Shown one piece after another: positions 43,449 to 50,454 of a DNA stretch of 64,000 nucleotides (position 1 is the stretch's first letter; each line of letters begins with the position of its first letter). The translations under genes were made by a program, and so were the position numbers. The DNA comes from Butyricicoccus_A sp963588905 (GTDB lineage: Bacteria > Bacillota > Clostridia > Oscillospirales > Butyricicoccaceae). The notes beneath the pieces are model-generated. The model saw only the letters and a program-made list of their open reading frames with translations, was not told the origin of the DNA and searched no databases. The stretch lies in assembly GCA_963588905.1 (NCBI GenBank), contig CAVAJF010000010.1, forward strand, positions 85,463-149,462, given 5' to 3'.

Positions 43449-46064
43449 TCATCGCTGATTTTGCCGCTGAATGGCATCCGCAATCTGCCGGTTGACCTGA
43501 TCCATCTCTTCTCGGAAAGCGCGTGCGGAAACACGCTGTGCGCCGTGCGAGAAAATAATGATCTGTTCCACACCGTCTGACGTTGCAACTCTCACATTGC
43601 GCCGTCCGCTGATTTCATAGGATACCTTCTCAATGAACATATCTGCCGTTTCCGCTTCTTTGGTGTAAACGACATGGATGTTATGATAGCTGTCAATCAT
43701 ACCGGCGCGTCCCGGCACACGATAGGCATCGAATACTAAAATGACTTCACAGCGTCGATACGCCTGATAATTGCACAGCATATCCATCAGTACCTGCCGC
43801 GCCGCATCCATATTATCCTTGGCGATCTCATTCAAATCATCCCAAGAGAAAATAATATTATAGCCGTCTACCAGCAGATAATCCCGCGCCGGTTCCAGTT
43901 GACGCAGCACTTCTCGCGGCTGGTCATACCGCATGGCTTTGTGCGAGCGGAACGCTCTCGGCTGAATCGCACCATACGTGCGTTCAAAAATTTTCTTGAG
44001 TTCTTTGTCTAGTTCCGCAGAACTGCTGTAAGAGGCTCTGACCGGACGCGAAATAACCTGCTCTTCTACCTTTTCTTGCTTTGGTGGCTGATAGGTCAGC
44101 GGCAAATGCATATGCTGCTCGACCTCGTTCCATTTGACCGGATAGCCTGCGCCGTGCGAGCAAAAGACAGAATCCGGCGTGTGTTCCAAGTCTGCCTCCG
44201 GCTGATACCCGATACGCTCTATGACTTGTTCTGCCTCATGACACGGGCGATAGCCATCTACCGTCAGCGAAATGCGTCCGGTGCCGCGCGTGTAGGCAAT
44301 GACCTCCATCGGATAATCCCGCATGGAAGAAACTGGCGCTGTGCCCGTTAAAATAGAATAGGTGCCATCGGTTTCCGGCGGGTCAAACGTGCCGCCACGC
44401 GCCGGAATATCCGTCATAGCACGACCGATAAACTCCTGCGGCACCTCCAGACGGAACGCATACCACGGCTCCAGCAAAATAGATTCTGCTTTCATCAAAC
44501 CCTGTCGAATGGCGCGATAGGTCGCCTGTCGAAAATCTCCGCCTTCGGTATGCTTAGCATGTGCTCTGCCTGCAAGCAGTGTAATCCGCATATCGGTAAT
44601 CGGAGAACCCGTCAGCACGCCTAAATGCTCTCGCTCTGCCATATGCGTCAAAATCAAGCGTTGCCAGTTGCGGTCTAGCTTGTCCTCACTGCAAACGGTA
44701 TCAAATTCCAAGCCTGCGCCGCGCTCTAATGGCTCAAGCAACACATGCACCTCTGCATAATGCCGCAGCGGCTCAAAATGTCCCACGCCCTCAACAGGCG
44801 CCGCAATGGTCTCTTTGTACACGACATTGCCTTCACCAAAGGAAACATCCAATCCAAATCGTTCTGCAATCATGCTCTTAAGGATTTCCAATTGAATCTC
44901 ACCCATGAGCTGAATGTGAATTTCCTGCAGGCGTTCATTCCAAAGGATATGTAATTGTGGATCCTCTTCCTCTAGCTGCTTCATTTTGCGCAGGGTAGAC
45001 GGAACATCTGTGCCTTCCGGTAAAATCAACTGATAGGTCAATACCGGCGACAAAACCGGCTCGATAGATACCGGTTCCAAGCCCAGCGCATCGCCCGGCT
45101 GCGTGCGTTTGAGTCCTGTCACCGCGCACACGCTGCCCGCTGGCACGCTGTCCACCATCTGATACTTTTCTCCGGAATATAGGCGTATCTGGTCAACCTT
45201 ATCCTCCCAGGCCTCTTCTTCCTGCACAGAAAGTCCCGCATTGGTGAGCACCGTTTTTACCTTCAATCCGCCGCCGGTAATTTTCATCCATGTCAAACGA
45301 TTGCCCTGCGGATCGCGGGAAATTTTATATACTTTCGCACCAAATTCCTTGGGATAAACCGGATCCACGGTATAGGCTTCCATGCTCTGCAAAAACTCTT
45401 CCACGCCTTCCAGTTTGAGTGCAGAGCCGAAAAAGCACGGATAAATTTTTCTGTGCACAATCGCATACCGCAGCTGTTCCTGTGTCAATGCACCCTCTTC
45501 TAAAAAGGATTCCATCAGCGTTTCATCGCACATTGCCGCTTCTTCGTCGCGTTCCGCCGACTCTCGATTGGATGAAAAGTCAATGCAGTTGTCACTCAAT
45601 CGGCTCTTGAGCTGTGCAAAGACAGCATCTCGATTGGCCGTATCCAAATCCATTTTATTGATGAATACAAATGTCGGAATGCGATACTGCTCCAACAACT
45701 TCCACAAGGTCTCTGTGTGTCCCTGCACGCCTGCGCTGCCGCTGATAACCAAAACGGCATAGTCCAGCACTTGCAGGGTTCGTTCCATCTCCGTGGAAAA
45801 ATCCACATGTCCCGGTGTATCCAGCAGCATGAGCCGCATGTGTTCCCGCTCTAAAATTGCCTGTTTAGAGAAAATCGTAATGCCGCGTTCGCGTTCCAAA
45901 TGGTAGGTATCTAAAAAGGCGTCTTGATGATCGACACGCCCTAATTTTTTCAAATTTCCGCTCATATACAGCATAGCTTCGGAAAGAGTCGTCTTTCCCG
46001 CATCAACATGCGCCAACAGACCGACGCAAATACATTTTTTCTGTTTTTCTTCTGATAAGCCCAT
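43449..46064 (-). CDS. TetM-like ribosomal GTPase fused to a YacP/Rae1-type NYN nuclease domain
   Basis: 871 residues from the ATG at 46064 after GGGAGGAGCCAGA. Residues 1 to about 650 follow EF-G/TetM ribosomal-protection factors: G1 A-H-V-D-A-G-K-T (18-25), R-G-I-T-I, D-T-P-G-H-V-D-F, N-K-M-D, then domains II-V. After a linker, residues 729-871 match YacP (Rae1), the B. subtilis ribosome A-site endoribonuclease: L-L-V-D-G-Y-N-I-I, V-I-L-V-F-D-A-Y, Y-T-K-E-A-E-T-A-D and V-A-T-S-D. The acidic NYN residues are present; the C-terminal tail of YacP is shortened. The chain joins a ribosome-binding GTPase to a probable mRNA cleaver. Tetracycline resistance should not be assumed. Confidence 0.9.
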   Translation of the reverse strand: MGLSEEKQKKCICVGLLAHVDAGKTTLSEAMLYMSGNLKKLGRVDHQDAFLDTYHLERERGITIFSKQAILEREHMRLMLLDTPGHVDFSTEMERTLQVLDYAVLVISGSAGVQGHTETLWKLLEQYRIPTFVFINKMDLDTANRDAVFAQLKSRLSDNCIDFSSNRESAERDEEAAMCDETLMESFLEEGALTQEQLRYAIVHRKIYPCFFGSALKLEGVEEFLQSMEAYTVDPVYPKEFGAKVYKISRDPQGNRLTWMKITGGGLKVKTVLTNAGLSVQEEEAWEDKVDQIRLYSGEKYQMVDSVPAGSVCAVTGLKRTQPGDALGLEPVSIEPVLSPVLTYQLILPEGTDVPSTLRKMKQLEEEDPQLHILWNERLQEIHIQLMGEIQLEILKSMIAERFGLDVSFGEGNVVYKETIAAPVEGVGHFEPLRHYAEVHVLLEPLERGAGLEFDTVCSEDKLDRNWQRLILTHMAEREHLGVLTGSPITDMRITLLAGRAHAKHTEGGDFRQATYRAIRQGLMKAESILLEPWYAFRLEVPQEFIGRAMTDIPARGGTFDPPETDGTYSILTGTAPVSSMRDYPMEVIAYTRGTGRISLTVDGYRPCHEAEQVIERIGYQPEADLEHTPDSVFCSHGAGYPVKWNEVEQHMHLPLTYQPPKQEKVEEQVISRPVRASYSSSAELDKELKKIFERTYGAIQPRAFRSHKAMRYDQPREVLRQLEPARDYLLVDGYNIIFSWDDLNEIAKDNMDAARQVLMDMLCNYQAYRRCEVILVFDAYRVPGRAGMIDSYHNIHVVYTKEAETADMFIEKVSYEISGRRNVRVATSDGVEQIIIFSHGAQRVSARAFREEMDQVNRQIADAIQRQNQR

Positions 46065-46095
46065 TCTGGCTCCTCCCTTCTGCTGTAATGGGTTC

Positions 46096-46124
46096 ATTAT
46101 ATCACAGCTACTACCGAAAGTCGA
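46096..46124 (-). promoter_or_regulatory. Promoter of the GTPase-nuclease gene
   Basis: Extended -10 TGATATAAT (TATAAT at 46096-46101), with a weak -35 TCGACT 17 bases upstream (46119-46124) that lies inside an inverted repeat CGAAA-N6-TTTCG (46115-46130). Confidence 0.6.
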
Positions 46125-46151
46125 TTTTCGATTGTTTTGTTATCACAGATA

Positions 46152-46190
46152 AAACAAGGCAGAATGATGGTTTCCCGATCATTCTGCCTT
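46152..46190 (-). terminator. Terminator after cysK
   Basis: Stem AAGGCAGAATGAT/ATCATTCTGCCTT with a short loop, followed by GTTTTATC on the minus strand. Confidence 0.8.
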
Positions 46191-46212
46191 TTGTTCTTTC
46201 GTTGGATAATAT

Positions 46213-47142
46213 TTAGTCTGCAAACAGTGCGGTAGACAGGTATCTCTCACCGGTATCCGGCAGGAGTGCTACGATAGTCTTGCCAGCATTTTCCGGACGC
46301 TTTGCCAGCTCAGCAGCAGCGTAAACAGCTGCACCGGAGGAAATGCCAACCAGAATACCCTCACGGCGTGCAATCTCACGACCCACTTCAAAAGCAGCCT
46401 CGTTCGGTACCGGGAATACTTCATCATATACCTTGGTATCCAGTGTATCCGGAACAAAGCCTGCACCGATGCCCTGAATCTTATGCGGGCCAGCCTTGCC
46501 CTCAGACAGTACCGGAGAGGTAGCCGGCTCAACAGCAACGACCTTGACATTCGGATTCTGTGCCTTCAGATACTCGCCAGTACCGGAAACGGTGCCGCCG
46601 GTGCCAACACCAGCAACAAAGATGTCAACCTTGCCCTCGGACTGCTCCCAGATTTCCGGACCAGTGGTATCGTAATGTACCTTCGGGTTTGCCGGATTGA
46701 CGAACTGGCCGAGAATGACAGCGTTCTCAATGGACTTCTCCAGCTCTTCAGCCTTTGCGATAGCGCCCTTCATGCCAGCAGAACCGGAAGTCAGAACAAC
46801 CTCTGCACCGTATGCTGCAACCAGCTTGCGGCGCTCAATGGACATGGTTTCCGGCATGGTCAGAATGACATGATAGCCCTTAGCGGAGCCAACAGCAGCC
46901 AGACCGATACCTGTATTGCCGGAGGTCGGCTCAATGATGGTTGCGCCCGGCTTCAGAATGCCCTTTTCCTCTGCGTCAGCGATCATTGCGTTTGCTACAC
47001 GATCCTTTACGCTTCCAGCCGGATTGAAGTATTCCAGCTTTGCCACGATCTTTGCGTTCAGGTTATTTGCTTTTTCAAAATTTACAAGCTCCAGCAACGG
47101 AGTGTTGCCAATCAGTTCGGTAATGCTCTGCTTGATAGCCAT
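46213..47142 (-). CDS. cysK: Cysteine synthase A (O-acetylserine sulfhydrylase)
   Basis: 309 residues from the ATG at 47142 after AAGAGGCATTTTTATT; an in-frame ATG seven codons earlier is possible but lacks a good ribosome binding site. PLP lysine is K46 in P-A-G-S-V-K-D-R. The O-acetylserine loop T-S-G-N-T-G-I-G-L and the phosphate-binding G-V-G-T-G-G-T-V-S-G-T-G are complete. Makes cysteine from O-acetylserine and sulfide. Downstream of metY on one transcript; both are covered by the Cys leader peptide region. Confidence 0.96.
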   Translation of the reverse strand: MAIKQSITELIGNTPLLELVNFEKANNLNAKIVAKLEYFNPAGSVKDRVANAMIADAEEKGILKPGATIIEPTSGNTGIGLAAVGSAKGYHVILTMPETMSIERRKLVAAYGAEVVLTSGSAGMKGAIAKAEELEKSIENAVILGQFVNPANPKVHYDTTGPEIWEQSEGKVDIFVAGVGTGGTVSGTGEYLKAQNPNVKVVAVEPATSPVLSEGKAGPHKIQGIGAGFVPDTLDTKVYDEVFPVPNEAAFEVGREIARREGILVGISSGAAVYAAAELAKRPENAGKTIVALLPDTGERYLSTALFAD

Positions 47143-47171
47143 AATAAAAATGCCTCTTTTCATTTTTTATG

Positions 47172-47201
47172 AGCTGTCGGGGCGGCTAGGTCCCGACAGC
47201 T
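47172..47201 (-). other. Intercistronic hairpin between metY and cysK
   Basis: Perfect 10-bp GC-rich stem AGCTGTCGGG/CCCGACAGCT without a T-run. Probably an mRNA processing or stability element that sets the metY:cysK ratio; it may also act as a partial terminator. Confidence 0.55.
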
Positions 47202-47231
47202 GTTCTATATTCTTCGATAGTTGTTTTAAAG

Positions 47232-48527
47232 TTATGCGTCAGCCTTAACAGCTTCAAATGCCTGATCCAGATCCCAGATGATGTCATCTGCGTGCTCAGT
47301 ACCGATGGACAGACGGATGGTGTTCGGATGGATGCCCTGCTCCTCCAGCTCTTCAGCGGTGCACTGGCTGTGTGTGGTGGTTGCCGGATGGATAACCAGA
47401 GACTTCACGTCTGCAACGTTTGCCAGAATAGAGAATATCTTCAGGGAGTCGATGAACTTCTTTGCTTCCTTCTCGCCGCCCTTGATGTTGAAGGTGAAGA
47501 TAGAACCTGCACCATTCGGGAAGTACTTGTTGTACAGATCCTGATACTTCGGATCCAGGGATGCATGATTGATGGACTCAACCAGCGGCTGCTTCTGGAG
47601 ATATTCCAGAACCTTCTTGGTGTTCTCTACGTGACGCTCTACGCGCAGGGACAGAGTTTCCAGACCCTGCAGCAGCAGGAATGCGTTGAATGGAGAAATG
47701 GTAGCACCGGTGTCGCGCAGCAGAATTGCACGAATTTTGGTGGTGAACGCTGCCGGTCCGCAGGCATCTACGAAGCTGATGCCGTGATAGGACGGATCCG
47801 GATCAACCAGATCTGCAAATCTGCCGGAAGCCTTCCAGTCAAACTTGCCGCTCTCTACGATAACACCGCCCAGCGTAGTGCCATGGCCGCCGATAAACTT
47901 GGTAGCGGAATGAACCACGATGTCTGCGCCGTACTCGAACGGACGAAGCAGATACGGAGTAGCGAAGGTAGAGTCGATAACAACCGGAACGCCCTGTGCA
48001 TGTGCAATGTCTGCAACAGCCTGAATGTCGATCAGGTTACAGTTCGGGTTACCCAGTGTCTCAAAGAATACTGCCTTGGTGTTCTCATCAATGGCATTCT
48101 TAAAGTTGTTGATGTCATCCGGATCAACGAACTTGGTGGTTACGCCGTCCTTCGGCAGGGTGTGCTCCAGATAGTTGTAGGTGCCGCCGTAGATGGTCTT
48201 AGCTGCTACAATATTGTCACCCTGATGAGCCAGAGTCTTAAAGGTATAGGTCAGAGCTGCTGCACCGGAAGCAACTGCCAGTGCGGAAGAGCCGCCTTCC
48301 AGAGCTGCCATACGCTTCTCAAAAACGTCCTCAGTCGGATTGGTCAGACGACCGTAGATGTTGCCTGCATCAGACAGACCAAAACGTGCAGCTGCGTGAT
48401 CGCTGTTGTGGAACACGTAAGAGGTTGTCTGATAAATCGGCACAGCGCGTGCATCGGTAGCCGGGTCAGCCTGTTCCTGACCAACATGCAGCTGTAAGGT
48501 TTCAAAATGGAATTTCTTCTCGCTCAT
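47232..48527 (-). CDS. metY: O-acetylhomoserine aminocarboxypropyltransferase / cysteine synthase
   Basis: 431 residues, Cys/Met-metabolism PLP enzyme family. The E-T-L-G-N-P-N segment and the PLP lysine motif H-S-A-T-K-F-I-G-G-H-G are present. The length and the H-F-E-T-L-Q-L-H-V-G-Q-E opening are those of MetY (O-acetylhomoserine sulfhydrylase) rather than MetB/MetC. It makes homocysteine from O-acetylhomoserine and sulfide. RBS AAGGAGAATATACA. The approximately 190-base leader carries an operator and a small leader-peptide gene rich in terminal Cys. Confidence 0.95.
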   Translation of the reverse strand: MSEKKFHFETLQLHVGQEQADPATDARAVPIYQTTSYVFHNSDHAAARFGLSDAGNIYGRLTNPTEDVFEKRMAALEGGSSALAVASGAAALTYTFKTLAHQGDNIVAAKTIYGGTYNYLEHTLPKDGVTTKFVDPDDINNFKNAIDENTKAVFFETLGNPNCNLIDIQAVADIAHAQGVPVVIDSTFATPYLLRPFEYGADIVVHSATKFIGGHGTTLGGVIVESGKFDWKASGRFADLVDPDPSYHGISFVDACGPAAFTTKIRAILLRDTGATISPFNAFLLLQGLETLSLRVERHVENTKKVLEYLQKQPLVESINHASLDPKYQDLYNKYFPNGAGSIFTFNIKGGEKEAKKFIDSLKIFSILANVADVKSLVIHPATTTHSQCTAEELEEQGIHPNTIRLSIGTEHADDIIWDLDQAFEAVKADA

Positions 48528-48600
48528 TGTATATTCTCCTTATTATATAGACGATGTTGTGTATCTTGTGTTGGTATTCTTTCTGTGTGTCAAAAAATCT

Positions 48601-48663
48601 TCAACAGCAACACATTCGTCCGTAGAAGGTGTATTCTTTCGTGATGAAGATACGATGTTTCAT
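48601..48663 (-). CDS. Cysteine-sensing leader peptide of the metY-cysK operon
   Basis: A 20-residue frame, M-K-H-R-I-F-I-T-K-E-Y-T-F-Y-G-R-M-C-C-C followed by TGA. An excellent ribosome binding site AAGGAG (48671-48676) lies 7 bases before the ATG. Three consecutive Cys codons at the end, just upstream of two cysteine/methionine sulfur genes, are the mark of an amino-acid attenuator. AUCUUCA within the frame can pair with UGAAGAU spanning the stop, which is followed by a U-run (about 48592-48597). A ribosome stalled on the Cys codons would cover that second arm. Seen: frame, RBS, codons, complementarity. Inferred: cysteine-dependent attenuation. Confidence 0.75.
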   Translation of the reverse strand: MKHRIFITKEYTFYGRMCCC

Positions 48664-48687
48664 GTCGCTTCTCCTTTTCCCATAAAA

Positions 48688-48753
48688 CCTACTGTGTAAG
48701 TAGGCTTTTCGTTTAACTGAGTATAGAATAGCATGTTTGTTGCTCAGTGTCAA
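48688..48753 (-). promoter_or_regulatory. metY-cysK promoter with CCTACT inverted repeat
   Basis: Minus-strand TTGACA (48748-48753), 17 bases, TATTCT (48725-48730). Then, at about +14 to +30, the perfect inverted repeat CCTACT-N5-AGTAGG (48688-48704). The position suggests a repressor roadblock. CymR/Rrf2-type regulators of cysteine metabolism are plausible binders, but the site is not a known consensus that I can confirm. Confidence 0.7.
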
Positions 48754-48814
48754 GCCCTTTTTCCTAAATTCCTACAAAATTTATATGATATTAGGACAAG
48801 GGTATTTTTTCCTG

Positions 48815-49339
48815 TCAATACCCTGTGCGCCGAAAGCTGCCGTATTGTTTATGTGTATCAAACAAATACGCAATCCAGCCCGCATAATACGGGATAAAGG
48901 TTCCGTCTTCAATCATTTGAAGGACATCTTCTCTTCCCGCCCAGCGTACCGTCTGCACTTCTTCCTTTTGCAGAGTGAGCTGGGATATATCGACATCGCG
49001 GTTGACGATATACACATCGGTAAAGCCTTCGGCAAACGTCGAACACACATGCGGGCGGACGTCGGTAAAATCTACAGATAATCCCAGTTCTTCCTGCAAT
49101 TCCCGCTGTGCTGCCTGCTGGCTCGTCTCTCCCGCCTGCACACTGCCGCCCGCGGACACATCCCACCGGTTTGGCCAGCCAACTTTATTTGCCTGTCGCT
49201 GCTGAATTAGCATCTGTCCCTTGGTATTAAAGATAATGACCTGTGCCACCAGATAATAGCCGTTTTCCGGTTTGGTACCGCGCACAAAGGTACGCCCTGT
49301 TGGCACGCGGTGCATATCATATACATCTAGGATTTCCAT
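48815..49339 (-). CDS. Nudix hydrolase, isopentenyl-diphosphate isomerase-like group
   Basis: 174 residues. Complete Nudix box G-G-S-V-Q-A-G-E-T-S-Q-Q-A-A-Q-R-E-L-Q-E-E-L-G-L near residues 64-87, with the conserved Glu residues that bind Mg2+. The flanking D-M-H-R-V-P-T-G-R-T at the N-terminus and W-D-V-S-A-G-G-S-V match YfcD-type Nudix proteins related to IPP isomerase. Substrate unknown. It lies between the metY promoter and the divergent esterase gene and has no shared operon. Confidence 0.9.
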   Translation of the reverse strand: MEILDVYDMHRVPTGRTFVRGTKPENGYYLVAQVIIFNTKGQMLIQQRQANKVGWPNRWDVSAGGSVQAGETSQQAAQRELQEELGLSVDFTDVRPHVCSTFAEGFTDVYIVNRDVDISQLTLQKEEVQTVRWAGREDVLQMIEDGTFIPYYAGWIAYLFDTHKQYGSFRRTGY

Positions 49340-49476
49340 GGTTCTCGTTCCTTTTCCATTAGCTTATGTATATTTTACCGATAATTGTTCTATTTTTCAA
49401 GCGAATCTTTTCTTTGACAACACACCACTCACATATTATCATAGATAACGAACAAAAAAGAAGGAAGTTTATACAT

Positions 49477-50391
49477 ATGAAAACCGTCATTCATCCGCGT
49501 ATTCAGCGCAGTACACTCACCCTGCTGGATAACATTGTATATTCTCACGCCAAGCAGCCAGATGGTTCGATTTTAGATCTGAAATTATCTATTCTGCTGC
49601 ACTACGGCAATCAGGAAATGCGTCTGGCCTCCGGCATGACCACAGACGCGCCGTCCGAGCCTCTTCCCGCAATTATCTGGGTCCCCGGCGGCGCATGGCG
49701 CGGCACAGATAAAAATCAAAGCATTGCAGAAATGCAGTTTCTTGCAGAACGCGGCTTCGCGCTCGTATCCATGTATTACCGCAGCAGCGCGCAGGCACAT
49801 TATCCGGCACAGCTAATTGATGTAAAGGCAGCCGTGCGATTTCTGCGCGCGCACGCCGAGCAGTATCACATTGACCCCAATCGCATCGGCATGATTGGCC
49901 GTTCGGCGGGCGGTTATCTCGCCTCAATGGTCGCCATGAACAACGATTTGGGAGAATCCGATGAATGGAGCGATTACTCCTCCGATATTCAGGCGTGCTG
50001 TGACTTGTTTGGCCCTGTGGATTTATCCCAACTGCTGCAAAAAACAACTGCAGAAGTAAACAGCGGACACAGCCGTTGGAACAGCATCAAAAAGAGCCAC
50101 GAAGGTGCTTTGCTCGGCGGTTCCGAAGAGACCTTGCCCAGACGAGCGTATGAGGCAAGTCCCATTCACTATATCAACCGTGCCATGTGCCCCATCGCCA
50201 TTTTCCACGGAGATCAAGATCCCATTGTCCCATTGAAAATCAGTGAGGATTTTTATGATGCCATTGTATCTGCCGGCATGGAAAGTCGGGCGGAATTTTA
50301 TGAAGTCACCGGCGCTGGACACGGCACACGAGAATTTTTCCAAGACAGCACCAAGCAGTTGATTGCAGACTTTTTCATCCGACAATTATAA
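49477..50391 (+). CDS. Alpha/beta-hydrolase fold esterase (HSL/carboxylesterase-like)
   Basis: 304 residues from the ATG at 49477, after GAAGGAAGTTTATACAT; the upstream open frame has no ribosome binding site. Oxyanion-hole loop W-V-P-G-G-A-W-R-G, nucleophile elbow G-R-S-A-G-G (Ser near residue 143), acid in F-H-G-D-Q-D-P-I-V, and His in T-G-A-G-H-G-T. Complete catalytic triad. No signal peptide, so a cytoplasmic esterase of short acyl or acetylated sugar substrates is likely. Monocistronic with a strong terminator. Confidence 0.9.
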   Translation: MKTVIHPRIQRSTLTLLDNIVYSHAKQPDGSILDLKLSILLHYGNQEMRLASGMTTDAPSEPLPAIIWVPGGAWRGTDKNQSIAEMQFLAERGFALVSMYYRSSAQAHYPAQLIDVKAAVRFLRAHAEQYHIDPNRIGMIGRSAGGYLASMVAMNNDLGESDEWSDYSSDIQACCDLFGPVDLSQLLQKTTAEVNSGHSRWNSIKKSHEGALLGGSEETLPRRAYEASPIHYINRAMCPIAIFHGDQDPIVPLKISEDFYDAIVSAGMESRAEFYEVTGAGHGTREFFQDSTKQLIADFFIRQL

Positions 50392-50405
50392 TAACTAGAA
50401 TGAAC

Positions 50406-50440
50406 AAAGAGGGCCTTCCCGATGGGAAAGCCCTCTTTTT
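50406..50440. terminator. Bidirectional terminator, esterase and hydratase genes
   Basis: Stem AAAGAGGGC-TTCCC/GGGAA-GCCCTCTTT around a small GAT loop, with T-rich sequence on both strands. Confidence 0.85.
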
Positions 50441-50454
50441 GTCGTCACGACAAC

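Noticed and set aside
43449..46064. Annotation as a tetracycline resistance gene
   Set aside because: The sequence is EF-G/TetM-like, but the chromosomal setting, the extra nuclease domain and the absence of mobile signatures argue against simple resistance.
48528..48600. SAM riboswitch or T-box before metY
   Set aside because: The leader lacks the conserved cores of these elements; the peptide with Cys codons is the better explanation.
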